A stretch of DNA of 64,000 nt from Rhizophagus clarus (taxonomy: Eukaryota > Glomeromycota > Glomeromycetes > Glomerales > Glomeraceae). The notes beneath the pieces are model-generated. The model ran no database searches and was not told where the DNA came from. It worked only from the letters and a program-made list of their open reading frames with translations. This document shows positions 25,924-37,717 of this stretch, in pieces. Position 1 is the first letter of the stretch. Each line of letters begins with the position of its first letter. Position numbers and translations under genes: made by a program. The stretch is from contig BLAL01000194.1 in NCBI GenBank assembly GCA_015698045.1, positions 1,240,001 to 1,304,000 on the forward strand, read 5' to 3'.

Positions 25924-26379
25924 TATATTTTATATTTATTTTTTTTGGTTATATAATTATTACTGGATATTTTATATTTTTTTTGTACGGTTGATCATAT
26001 GCGGGTTGGTTTATATAATTATCTTATATTACTATATACTATATACGTCAATATATATCAAATAAATGGTTTTTATTTGCTTATAAAATACAAAATGATG
26101 CTTTATTATTCGACCTTAAAAAACCTCTAGTTCGACCTATTTATCAATTATATTCGGATTACATACAGTAGTCGAATATAGTTTTTTTAGGGTCGAATAA
26201 ATATGTAATAATGTCCTAATATAGGTAAAATGATGGTCAAATTTTCTTTCCGAATTTGAGACGATTGGCACCCTAAATGTGCCAAAAAAATCGGCCTCAA
26301 TTTGACATAAGTTAGATCGTCATTCGACCTATATTCGACCTGGTCAAATTTAAGCCGAATTGTTTTTTTTCGACTAGTG

Positions 26380-27135
26380 TTATTACTAATGTTATTCTTT
26401 TTTTTTTTATATTTTACTAACATCATCATGTATTTTTCTTCAAATTCTTCATAATACTAACTTTTTGTATTTGTATATTTTATTATAATTATTACTAACT
26501 TTTTATATTTACGCTTTACTATTTATTTATTAAATATTACTAACTTTATTAGTTATATACTAACATATTATTATGATAAATGTTTTTATTTTAAATACCT
26601 ATTTGTTATTAATATAAATAAAGATACTATGTATTTTATTATGTGCTATAATAAATTTTATTATTCATTATATGATTCTACAAAAATTGGTCATTCGACC
26701 ATCAATTGACCATAATTAACCATAATTTGATCACAGAATTTGACCACATAAATTGACCATAATTTGACCATAATTTGACCATAATTTGACCATAATTCGA
26801 TCATAAATTGACCATAATTCGACCATAAATTGACCATAAATTGACCATAATTTGTCCACAATTTGTCCACATAATTTGACCATAATTTGACCATAATTTG
26901 TCCACATAATTTGACCATAATTTGACTATATTTTGACTATATTTTGACCATCAATCGACCATCAGTTGACCATCAGTTGACCATCAATCGGCCTGCCCGA
27001 TTGATGATGCATTTTGGCAGAAATTGGCTATCAATCGACCACCTGATTGAATACTTATTGAATCAATCAGTTATCAATAAGATACCTGATTGATAGCTGA
27101 TTGGTGACTGATTTGCCACTATTCGACCTGTGTAA
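26380..27135. repeat. AT-rich spacer with TTGACCATAA array
   Basis: From about 26690 to 27000 the motif TTGACCATAA and variants (TTGTCCACAA, TTCGACCATA, TCGACCATCA) are iterated about twenty-five times. Between 27000 and 27135 related CTGATTGATAG motifs occur. TTCGACC also marks the ends of the neighbouring CACTA element, so this could be the remnant or non-autonomous relative of such an element, but no matching CACTA termini were found. Confidence 0.6.
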
Positions 27136-27861
27136 AGAATAATAAAAAATTTTACACTATTGTTAACTAATATAAAGAAACCTTCTATTTTTTATTTTTA
27201 ATAATAAAAATCATATCCGCTGATTTGAGGAATTTGCCAATCATCAGTTGTGTGGCGCAGTACTGATTAAAATTGATCAAAAACTGTTCCTACATAAGAA
27301 AAAATAAGCCAAAAAATACATAAAAAAACTTTTAAGATCTTTTCAGAAAATTTACCTCTTTAACCTGAAACCATACCAGTAGAAGAAATTTCTAAAAAAA
27401 GGAATAAAAATATTATAAAATTAGTTTATTTTAAAAAAAAAGTAAGAATATATAAGTACCAGAATAATGATTTAACGAAAAAAAATTGATTGAAAAATAA
27501 TTAATAACAAATATTAAATAAATTTTAACTAAATAAACTAATCAATATATAATTTAAATTCACTAAAACATCGTTATTAATCTTAGAATTATTTATTTAT
27601 TGAAAGATTATTTTTGAATAATTTTGCTGTTTAAATAAATTTTTTTTATAAACTATTGAAAAAAAAAATAAAAAAATAGCTTCAAGTTATATTTAATGTA
27701 AAATAACAACTAATATACTTGCAAAAATTCTTGACTTACATAATGTAAAAACTGGTGAAAAAGTTTAATGGAGAAGTTGATGGGGAGTTTAATATGGAGT
27801 TTACGAAAGAAAAAAATTTTTTAACGCTATTTTTGTTGAAGTAATTTCTCGATATTTATTA
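27136..27861. other. AT-rich spacer
   Basis: Nothing beyond AT-rich sequence was seen; no coding frame or repeat stands out. Confidence 0.5.
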
Positions 27862-28765
27862 GGGCTCCGATCAGTTCGGTTCGGTTCAGTTTTTGCAAAA
27901 ACCGATACCGAACCGAATTAATCGGTATCGGTATTAATGATTACCGAAACCGATCGGTAATTACCGAAAACCGAACCGATTTACCGAACGAGTTTAGTAA
28001 AAAAACGTTTCGCAACGTTTAGCAAAAAAAAAGTTGCGAAACGATTTTTTCTTATCAAATCATCCATAAAAAAACGTTTCGCAACGTTTTTTATTAAAGT
28101 GACAAAAAAAAAACGTTGCGAGACGTTTTTTTTATATTAAATCGTTTTATAAAAACGTTTCGCAACGTTTTTAAATAAAAAGGAAAATAACGTTGTGAAA
28201 TGTTGTTTTCTATATTAAATTTCCGATGTAAAAAACGTTTCGCAACGTTTTTTACAAGTTTTGCAAAAATAACGTTGCGAAACGTTATTTTTCATAATAA
28301 ATTGTTTATGTAAAAAACGTTTCGCAACGTTTTTTACAAGTTCCGCAAAAATAACGTTGCAAAATGTTATTTTTTTTATCAAATCGTTTATGTAAAAAAC
28401 GTTTCGCAACGTTTTTTACAAGTTTCGCAAAAATAACGTTGCGAAACGTTATTTTTTATCAAATCGTTTATGTAAAAAATGTTTCGCAACGTTTTTTACA
28501 AGTTCCGCAAAAATAACGTTGCGAAACGTTATTTTTTATATCAAATGTTTATGTAAAAAACGTTTCGCAACGTTTTTTTTTAACTACATTATTTACGTTT
28601 TTCTTATAAAAAAAAAACGTTTTTATTATCGGTAAATCAGTTCGGTAAATCGCAAAACCGATACCGAAACCGAAAGTTTCGGTTCGATAAATCATAAAAC
28701 CGAAACCGCTCCGATACCGAAACCGGTCGGTACGGTTCGGTAATTACCGAAACTGATCGGAGCCC
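27862..28765. mobile_element. 904-base TA-flanked element with CpG-rich palindromic satellite
   Basis: Termini GGGCTCCGATCAGTT and AACTGATCGGAGCCC are exact inverted repeats, with TA on both sides (27860-27861 and 28766-28767). Next to each terminus ACCGAAACCGAT-type motifs repeat on both strands. The centre is an array of about eight units near 82 bases. There is no coding capacity. TA target sites suggest movement by a Tc1/mariner-type enzyme, although PIF/Harbinger-like ends (three-base TTA/TAG) cannot be excluded. Confidence 0.75.
28000..28580. repeat. 82-base satellite with paired inverted 16-mers
   Basis: Each unit has AACGTTTCGCAACGTT followed about 20 bases on by its reverse complement AACGTTGCGAAACGTT. 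Units start near 28002, 28071, 28152, 28232, 28314, 28396, 28478 and 28557. Each unit can form a hairpin and carries several CpG sites in otherwise CpG-poor DNA. Confidence 0.85.
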
Positions 28766-28767
28766 TA

Positions 28768-29194
28768 GCAACTACTGCAGGGGACCATTTTGCAATCATT
28801 ATATAACCATCACAAATAACAAACCTGTAACAACCTTGCAACCAGAAAAAGAAGGTAATAATGTACCCACAAGTTCTATAGAGGTATGTAACCAAGGCAT
28901 CATGGCATCCACTAAGATAAGTAGATGAAAATATAAGTAGATAAAAATATAGGTAGATGAAAATATAAGTAAATAAAAATATTACATTATATAACCATAT
29001 AACCTAATGATAACTATATAACCTAATGATGACCATATAACCTAACAATGACCATATAACCTAATGATGACCATATAACCTAATGATGACCATATAACCT
29101 AATGATGACCATATAACCTAATGATGACCATATAATCTAACAATGACCATATAACCTAACCTAAGCCGATATGATATAATTATGTTATATCGGC
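28768..29194 (-). mobile_element. composite minisatellite element, copy B
   Basis: This is the reverse complement of copy A: tail (28768-28900, with ACCTTGCAACCAGAAAAAGA), short 16-base array remnant (28913-28982, only four to five units), 19-base array (28990-29160) and a near-palindrome (29163-29194). The shorter 16-base array shows that copy number changes between copies. It abuts the right TA of the 904-base element. Confidence 0.65.
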
Positions 29195-30883
29195 TGCGTT
29201 ACTATCTAAGTTCTCGTTGATTTTACTATCTACCCATAAACCGATTTCATCAATGTATTAATATAAAAACCACCTTCATTTTCCCTCAAGCACAAGAACA
29301 ACCACATGGCTACGATTCTGGAACAAAGAAAAAAGCAGCCGAAAGAGCCAAAAATGGAAACAGAATGTTTCCGAAACATTTTGATAATAGCGAACATGAT
29401 TAGATTAAGCAATGCGCAATGAATTATAAATGCGTTAATTGGTGGATCAATGTTTGATTTGTCAGAATTTTTTTAGATAATACAAGTTCATTATTTGCAC
29501 AAATACGCCATGAAGATTCTTTTATACTTTATTCCTATTGTGCATGAAAATAACACGGCAATAAGCCCATAGTTCAACTTGTCAGGGCGTTACTCTGAGA
29601 TAGGACTGATGAAACGTGCGGACCATTCATGACAAAGGGATACTATATTCATGATACATTAGAGGTCATTTAGATGACAACTACCAACTTAAACGATATC
29701 CCATACGCGATGACTAACATTCAATCAAAGACATAAGCCATTAAAATATTTGTGTCTATCGATGTATAAATTTTATAAGCTGATTATACTTCTTAAGGTT
29801 TTATGATCTTGTTAAAATATTTATTTGTAGGACTTCTATAACACCCGGTAATCATTATTGTGCTTTGTTAAATATATGAAGATTAAAACTGAATCTATTG
29901 TAATCGCTTTCCAAATACAATTCGTGTGAATCTTCGTAGGAATCGTGCGTCTTGTTGAAAGAATCCCTTACATTGTGTAATTAATTCAGGATCCTGATAT
30001 CATATGAGATGGCATGATCGCTCATTAAATTGTTGGATAAAAGGAAATTTGCATTAATTCACATAAAATGATATTTTTCGATAATTGGAACACCTTTATT
30101 GGTTTATTTGTTTGTGGTGTGGGTGTTATACTAAATTTATAACTGATAATGCAAATACACCAACCAGCTCATTAATTTTAAAATGGAAAATTGTGCCGTA
30201 TTAGTTAATTTACGGAATTTCGTTATTGCATCTATAACGTCTTGCATATTAGCCTTTTTGCAGAATCCTCGGCAAAAAAGAGGAGAAAACAAAGTAACAA
30301 ACACATTAAGTCAATGTCACATTAAGTAATAAGAAATTATAAAATACAACATTCTGTATTATATTAACTCACGTCTCACGCTATGTTTTCTTAATATTGC
30401 GGAATTTCTCTTGAAGATGAAACATCAAAATATATCCCATATATATATATATATATTATTTGCGTTTAAGAAATGAATTTAGCAAAGAAATATTGAATAC
30501 ACTAGTTTCTAATTTCATAACGCCTTTTAAATTAAGAAATTCAACTTGGTAAAGAAAAAAAAAATTAATAAACTCCGAACAAACTTACATAGCAGGAACT
30601 ACGTATCCCTAACGAACTTATTAGGCACAAATTTGTTACATGTTATTTGCTATATCAACTTTCAACTTGCTGTACGCTGTAATTATCAGCGACAACCAAT
30701 AATATCGAGAAGAACGAATTTTGCGCGTCTTTAGTTTAGTGTCGAGTGATTTAAAAGTGTCAAGTGTCAACAGAGGCAGTTATATGTAAACAACATTAAT
30801 ATTCTTCTTTGTGGATTCTCAACTCTCGTTAAGTATATCTATTATTATCATTATGGCCAATTTAATATTTTATTAAATTTACA
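29195..30883. other. spacer without confirmed gene
   Basis: A plus-strand frame at 29205-29735 shows somewhat fewer stops than expected (KKKAAERAKNGNRMFPKHFD, ETCGPFMTKGYYIHDT) but still has about eight. It may be an old gene relic. A short AT dinucleotide run lies at 30440-30456. Nothing else was recognised. Confidence 0.35.
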
Positions 30884-31700
30884 CTATAAAATTCCAATTA
30901 CTAACATATGAATAACTAATAATGAAAATAGATTAATAAAACTAAATTCTAATAAAGTAGCGCTATTATGTGTTGTTCCTGGAGGGGAATTTCCACCAGG
31001 TTTATTATCACTTGTAAATGGACTTTCAAATACTGAATTAGTAAAAGAAACGGTAACATTTGCACGTTGTGTTTCAGAAACAGGGTTTATCAATTCTAAG
31101 CAATAAACTTCATTATCTTTCATTAAATAATTTCCAGCATCTTGATCACATTCGGTGACAAAATTCATATAACAAGATAAAGAAGGAACAAATTTATAGG
31201 ATGATGTATAAACTATTTGAGCAACAATTCCTTCGTTTGGTGCTGTTAAAAGTGGTACATTATATCCTCCTTTTTCTGTACCGAACTCTGGCTCCGTTAA
31301 TGGCCATGTATTATTTACTATCCTTACACTATAACCTAAAAGAAAATTTTGTAAATTAATCAATTATAAATATTGAGAAATTTTGAAAAAAAGAAAAAAA
31401 TAATTATAATATTGATACTTGCTAACATATTTTGTTGGTGCTTGTGAGCATAGATACCATGTCCCATTATTCGGCGGAATTTCTACAGTTTTATATGGAA
31501 TAATTACTGAACCCAATATATTTTGTGCATTTATATTAATGATCTAAATTAAATATATATATATTTTTTTACTTTTATAAGAAAAAGAAAACAAAAAACA
31601 AAAAAAACAAAAAATAAAAACAGAAAATAATTAATATTTTAAATTTTACTTGAAATATTAAAAATGTAACCGCAAGAATAATAATATTTTTTATCTTCAT
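30884..31700 (-). CDS. predicted secreted, GPI-anchored four-cysteine protein
   Basis: Three exons fit in phase: 31700-31650, 31543-31419 and 31328-30884, coding 206 residues. The first exon is a signal peptide (MKIKNIIILAVTFLIFQ). The mature part has four cysteines (YLCSQAP, LSCYMNF, TECDQD, VYCLEL) and three N-glycosylation sequons (NGT, NNT, NVT). The C-terminus has a small-residue region (NKPGGNSPPGTTHNSA) followed by a hydrophobic tail (FINLFSLLVIHMLVIGIL), the pattern of a GPI attachment signal, though a single membrane anchor is also possible. The second intron uses acceptor TTATAG; the nearer TTTTAG gives the wrong phase. I do not recognise the family. It should sit at the plasma membrane or cell wall. 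Confidence 0.7.
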
Positions 31701-32298
31701 GTTTACGAAGAAATGGTTTTCTTCCTATATCAATATATAGATAAATTATTTCTTTTTTAGAATATAATAATAATAACCAAATATCGTAAAAAAAAAAAAA
31801 AAAAAAATTTATAAACAAGAAAAAGACACAATATTTATCGTTCATGCATAAACCATAATTTGTGATACTTTTATCTAATTTTTTTACCAACAATATGTAA
31901 CACGACATATCTTATACATTTTTATTTCTTTGTAAATTGTCATATAATTTCTTTCTATTAAATCCCTTTTCATTTAATTCGATTACTGCTCTCATGTTCA
32001 AGTAATCTAACCTGATTTGATGGTAATTTAATTTTTTTTTTTACTCTCACGTATAATTTGCACAATGACAAACAATAAGGAACACATCAGATTTGGTTAA
32101 TTATAAGCGTTCAGGATCATTCATTCTGAGATGATGATGATTATTTTCGGGATCAAATGAAAAATTGTCCGGTTTAATAACCTTTTCAAGGTAAAAAATA
32201 AGCAATCCAAAAAAAAATAAATAAAAAAATTTAATAATTAAGATTATCTTGATTATCTTCTTTATTTATTTTTATTTTATTTATTATTTTTAAATTCA
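31701..32298. other. intergenic: promoter of the secreted protein gene and 3' end of Mit_KHE1 gene
   Basis: AT-rich with a T/A-rich homopolymer region at 31787-31810. The sequence near 32100-32200 has slightly higher GC but no supported frame. Confidence 0.5.
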
Positions 32299-32993
32299 TT
32301 ACTTTTTATTATCCTTCATAATTCTATTATTAAATATTTGATTCTTACCATCATCATCATCATCAACTTTGGTAGTACTATTAGAATTTTTTTCTTGATT
32401 CTCTTTTCTTATTTTTTCAAGAATTTGATTTCTTGCTCTCTTAACATCATTCTCTAATACAGTTAAACCAAATTTCTTGGCGATATTATGAATTCTTTGT
32501 TCATCAATAACTTCATTTTTATTTAAATCAAATCCATTATAAATATTTATTAATTCTTTTGATGCAGTTGGAACAAGTCTATTATCTTCAATAATATGAG
32601 ATAAATGTTGTGCTCCCTTATATGCTATAATCAAAATTCAAAATTATTTTAGTATATACGGATATCGAAATTTTTAATTTCTTCAATTATTATACTTAAC
32701 CTTTATAATGACTATACAAACGGAATAGATTATAAAATAACGGTATATTAGGTAAAACAGGAACTATTGAGAATGTAGCTGATAAAGGAACAAATAATGC
32801 AGAATAAATCATATATTTTCGATGATATGGTGACCTTCTTTCTAAAAGTTGTTGAAGATTATTTACAATTTGTTCAGAAGTGAATACATTAGAAGGATAT
32901 AATAAAGGAACCTAAAATAATAAAATAACGTATGAAAATAATTCAATGGTTATTAAGAGAAAGAATTAAAAATTAAAAAGATTTTATCAATAA

Positions 32994-33032
<39 letters not shown>

Positions 33033-33295
33033 CTTACCGAACTTTTATCATCACCTCTCTCTTCTCTCATAGGTACACCTTTAAGAAAATATTCTTGATA
33101 ATCTATTTTATCTAATAAATTTTGTCCTCCTACATAAATTCTACCTTTTAAACTTTGTTTATCAGCATATGATAATTCTTCCCATTTTCTTGCAGCATAA
33201 TTCGTCATTTTTGTTAAAAATGTTGTTACCTTTGGTTTATGATGACAATAATATGTCGTCTTATTTTTTAATATTGGTATTGCAAATATTCTCAT
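32299..33295 (-). CDS. mitochondrial K+/H+ exchange-related protein (Mit_KHE1 family)
   Basis: Exons 33295-33038, 32911-32701 and 32624-32299 join in phase to encode 264 residues. Family cues: the start MRIFAIPILKNKTTYYCHH, a KWEELS...SLKGRIYVGGQNLLDKIDYQEYFLKGVP block, then LERRSPYHRKYMIYSALFVPLSATFSIVPVLPNIPLFYNLFRLYSHYKA, a membrane-like hydrophobic stretch (about residues 120-145). This resembles the fungal family containing yeast YDL183c, linked to mitochondrial potassium/proton exchange. The C-terminal third is lysine- and asparagine-rich and varies between species. The 366 bases before it (33296-33661) contain a CRE half-site TGACGTAA near 33451 and several homopolymers, and no gene. 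Confidence 0.82.
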
Positions 33296-33661
33296 CTTTT
33301 AAGAAATCTTTCCTTTTTTTTTTTTTGAGGATAAAAAAATTCGATAAATCCGAGATTAAAAAAAAAGTTACGAGAAGTTAGATTTTAAAGATTTAAATTT
33401 CGTCATTGTGACCAAAACTTTGTACTACGATACTTCAATAATAATGCACATGACGTAATAGTGTATATGCACCGCAGGGATTTGTAGCTTTAATTAAAAG
33501 TTCTAACTTTTTTATTCAATTTTTTTTTTTTAAAAAAAAAAAAAATAAATAAATAAATAAATATCTCGAATATTTTTAACTAAAAAAATGTTAATTTAAT
33601 CCTATTTTTTTTTTTTTTGAAAATGTTCCATAATAAATAATATAATACATTTAAATAAAAA

Positions 33662-36600
33662 CTATGAATTATCTGATTGATTGTTATTTACGTCATTTTG
33701 TGAATCAGCGGTTGATTTAGATGATTTCACATAAGCTCCGAATTCTTCTTCGAAATTATTCTTGGCACTGAAATTGTTATTTACGTGATTATCTTGTTGT
33801 AATGTTGAAGTATTAGAAACACTAGAAGGATTTTCATATGTTGTACTATAATCTCCTTCACTAGCACTAGCTTCATGTTTAGTATTGAAAAAATCATTGA
33901 ATTCATCATTACCTACGCAACCAAATAACTCTTTCATAATTCCACCTACTCTTTCTAATTCTCTAATAATATCTTCCATAACTAAAACAAAAGCATAATA
34001 AACCATATAATGTTCATCATTTCCTTCAACAATACGCTTTTTAACGACTGGAAGATCTCTGATTTTTTTAACCAATCTTTTTCTTGCTTTTTCAGCAGGT
34101 GGTAAATAAGGTGGTAAAGGAGTTTTTAATCTTAAAGCTGCGGCAAGAATATAAAAATATAAAATCGTATTCCCTACTAAATCTTTTCTTTCTTTTGTTA
34201 CTGGTATAATAAAATCTCTTCGAATTGATGTATAATATTCTTGTTTTGTTACTGCTATCCTCATTGAAAGTAATTTATCTAAAATATTTTGACATCCTAT
34301 TAAAATTTCATTATAAGTTTTTACTGGGAATGGCCCTTTCATACGTGGTTCATTTGGTGTTTGTGATAATAATTCTTTAAGTTTAAGTAATGATAATTGT
34401 AAAAATAATTCCATTTCTACAAATTCTTTGGCTGATTTTGAAAGTGCTTGTGATGCAACATTTACCGTATGACCCGAAGAATCTGTATTATCATCATCAT
34501 CAAATTTTCGATTAACTGAATAGATAGCTACTAATCTATTATATAACCAACTCATATTAACAAATAATTGACTTAATCCTTTTCGTAATTCTACACGTGC
34601 CTCATATGGCCACCAATATGATGTTACATAAACACCCCAAATTATACCTGTACCGACTGCGATCGCACGATACCTTGCAATTTGAATAATATCAAGATCA
34701 TGTTGATCAGAATCTCGAAGATTAAACTTATATAAAGCTACTAAATTATACGTTAATAAAACGAAAGTTCCAATACGATTATATTTCGTGTAAAGTATGT
34801 AATGATAACATATAAGGGCGGCAAAAAATCCAAAAATAGACATTACAATTGCATTTTCAGGGAATAGTGTGTAAATAAACCACGCGAGAAATGATCCAAA
34901 TAATGTTCCACATGCACGATATAATCCTATAAGATTTGCCCCTCCTACTGTTGGTACCATCACGACCATCATCTAATCAATAAAAATAAAAGTATTAATT
35001 TAAATCAAATCAAATCGAATTAAAATTTTTAAATTAACTTACTGAAATACAAGCCCATTCACCACGATATTCCCAAAATAAATCTCTAGTTGAGTCAATA
35101 AACGCGGGACTAGCTAAAATAGCAGTACTAACAGCTGCTTTAAAAGCATATTTAACTTCAAATTGTCTGAACCAAGTGAGTGATTTCCATATTTTGATAG
35201 TAACCTTTTGCGTAAAAGTTTTTGGTATCGGAGTTTGAATTGTATTAAATACATTACTCGTATTTTCAGGAAATTTTTGTTTGATCTTTTCTTCAAAATT
35301 TTTAAATAAAACATTAGCATCACTTGTAAAGAAATTAAAATAACACCAAAATTTCCACCATCTTCTTGATGCTCTTCTACGTTGTTCTATCGCATCTAAT
35401 TTTTGTATATGATCAACTAAATCCACCAAATCTGCTAATTCTCTTGCGAATTCTTGTAAATTGAATACAAAAAAATAGGTTAAAAAAACTTCTTCATTTG
35501 GTCTATTATCATAATTGGTTTTTTTACGATAAAGTTTTGTAAGTGATTTCGTTTGTGATTTTTCAAATAATTCCAGAGCGGATTTTAAGTTTTGATGAAG
35601 TAAAGTGAATGATGGGACTTTTGAGAATGCTGACATATCAGTAAATTGTTCTTGAAGATGTGAAATAGTTTGTTTACAAGTATATGCTAAAGATTTCATT
35701 GATGGTCCAACAAATCTAATAATTTCCAATAAATTTCCTAAATCTACGAATTCCTCATCGTCATCGTCATTTTCAACACCTAATCCATCAAAAGTTTGAT
35801 TTACAGGAATTGAATTGTTAATAATTTTGTTCTTATCATCTTTCATAATTTCCCATTGTAATCCACAACAACTTCTTAAACCACCCAAATATTGTGCTAA
35901 TCTTTGTAAACTATTGATTATCTCTTTATAAAGCCCAAGTTGTCGTTGCATATTCCTATCATGGATTTCAAATGACGCTTGTTTAAGGCATTCTTTTAAT
36001 GTTGTGAACGTAGCTTGATATGATTTAATTGCAGATTGAACGGATTCGTCTGTATAATTAACATCATCAATAAGGAAAGTTTTGGTAAGAAGTTTTAAAA
36101 GAAGACGAAATGATCCTAAAGTTTTCCCGATCTCATTCCTGTTATAAAGGATAAAAAGATTGGTTTAATAAATTCATATCGGGTGAAACGTTTTCTAAAG
36201 ATATTATAACTTACCTTAATTTCTTACTAGCACTAACAGGCCAAACACACACCGACACAAAGAAACTTATACATATTCCAAAAAAAGTTATTTTTATTAC
36301 TTGGATAATTTTGTCCATTGAAAAATTGACTAAATCAGGTGATCCTTCCTTTGTTACAATTACAAATATGATAATATTTGCAAGCGAACATGCTATAATT
36401 TTTTTTTAAAAAAAAAAAAAAAAATAAGTGAATTGTTTTACTTTAACAAAAGGTTTAAAGTAATAAAATAAATTAAAACTTACCACTATTAAAATTAGGT
36501 TTATTTAATTTAGCCCTAAGAAAAGCAACTATAAACATACTCCCACCACACCAAAGCGCAACACCTATAATACGTCCCAGAATGTCAAGACCATTATTAT

Positions 36601-37717
36601 CAAACCAGACAGCACTAGCCATACTACCGATACAAATTATGGATCCATAAAATAAACCTATAAGAGAAAACATTACTGCTTCATACATTCCTCCAAGAGT
36701 TTTAGCGGGATTAAAAAACACTGCTACTGATGCTACTAAATGAGAATTTTGTGCTTCTTTTAATCCCGTTTTTTCATTTAATACAGGAATAAAAGTAAAT
36801 AAGGATCCAAGAAAATATGCTAATGCACATTTAATTATATTTTTGCGATTTTGTGTAAGATTTTCGGAAAACCAATCTTTAACTTTCTCAACCTTTGATG
36901 TATATCGTTGATTACGCTTGTTCGTATCTTCGACGTCAGAGTCTGAATTATCGTTATTAGGAAGCAGTGGAGTTTGTTCGTTAACAATATTGTACCTGAA
37001 TTAAAAAAGAAAAACACTATTAAGAATAATTCAAATGTTTTTTAGAATTTTTAGAATAAAAGTTTATATTGCAATAGGAACCTTGAATATTCCGAAGTTA
37101 GAGAAATTCTTCTTCTTTGTAATGAACCATCATCCATTACAACGCTATATATACTTCCTTCACCAGGAGATATAACACCAGGTTCATCACACAACAAATT
37201 CCTTTGAAAGATATCTTCAGAATGAATAGATGAAGGAGTTGCCCCGGACAATTCACTATTAAAATATTTCAAAGCACTCCAAGCTAATGAATGTGGAGTT
37301 CCATATTGAGTTTGAGCTCGATGCATAGGAAATCTAGGTGAAGTTCCTTTTCTTATTCTTCTCGGAAACGATAAAAATTCAGAATCTTGTTGATGTTGAG
37401 TTTCTTCTTCGATTGGATGTAATTCAGGATCAATATTACTTATTCTATGTGTATTATGTTCTTCATTATAACCATGTGCTTCTTGACTTTCTGCTGTTAC
37501 AGGTGGATCATAAATCGAATCGAAATAGGAAGTTGGAAAACTGAAAAAAGATTACATAATAATTAGCAATGAATCCTTTTTATATATTACAAATCAAAAA
37601 TTTAATTTACCTTACAGTCCTAACGCTACGACGAGAAGACGATTGTGTTGTTGGAGCGTTAATAATAGGAATAGGATTTGGTTGACGCTCAGATTCATTA
37701 TTAGTTGAATCACTCAT
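33662..37717 (-). CDS. ArAE_2/BRE4-type (FUSC-like) multi-pass membrane protein
   Basis: Six exons join in phase: 37717-37611, 37540-37082, 36995-36484, 36392-36215, 36138-35043 and 34972-33662, encoding 1220 residues. Layout: a disordered polar N-terminus to about residue 230; a first hydrophobic block (about 240-420, with IKCALAYFLGSLFTFIPVL, SVAVFFNPAKTLGGMYEAV, then FFGICISFFVSVCVWPVSA); a long helical soluble region; and a second block (about 765-925, with VPTVGGANLIGLYRACGTLF, GFFAALICYHYILYTKYNRI, AIAVGTGIIWGVYVTSYWW). The C-terminus is polar and asparagine-rich. Two six-helix half-channels are typical of aromatic acid exporter family 2. In yeast the relative BRE4 affects brefeldin A sensitivity and vacuole shape. 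The substrate is unknown; an endomembrane location is likely. Confidence 0.88.

Larger units (their letters stand above)
19255..26379. mobile_element. CACTA (EnSpm/Plavaka-like) element, 7.1 kb
   Basis: The left end reads CACTAGTCGAAAAA, and the right end is its reverse complement (TTTTTCGACTAGTG). Both are flanked by TT, a possible two-base target duplication. Subterminal regions (19300-19450 and 26110-26370) repeat TTCGACC/GGTCGAA-type motifs, as expected for transposase-binding sites. Two genes face away from a shared central region: a Tnp2-type transposase leftward and a companion gene rightward. Both are broken by stops. The CACTA terminus is seen directly; the superfamily assignment is supported by the transposase. 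Confidence 0.88.

Noticed and set aside
28000..28580. CRISPR-like array of regularly spaced repeats
   Set aside because: The spacers are themselves repeats of one another, the unit is a palindromic satellite, and the DNA is eukaryotic.
29600..29625. CTGATGA...GAAAC resembling a hammerhead ribozyme core
   Set aside because: The two core boxes abut without room for stem II, and no flanking stems I or III could be drawn.
29205..29740. Plus-strand frame with protein-like stretches
   Set aside because: It contains about eight stops over 175 codons, only slightly fewer than expected for this base composition, and resembles no family I know.
31639..31908. 89-codon minus-strand frame upstream of the secreted protein
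   Set aside because: It is mostly homopolymer translation; the real first exon uses another frame inside it (31700-31650).
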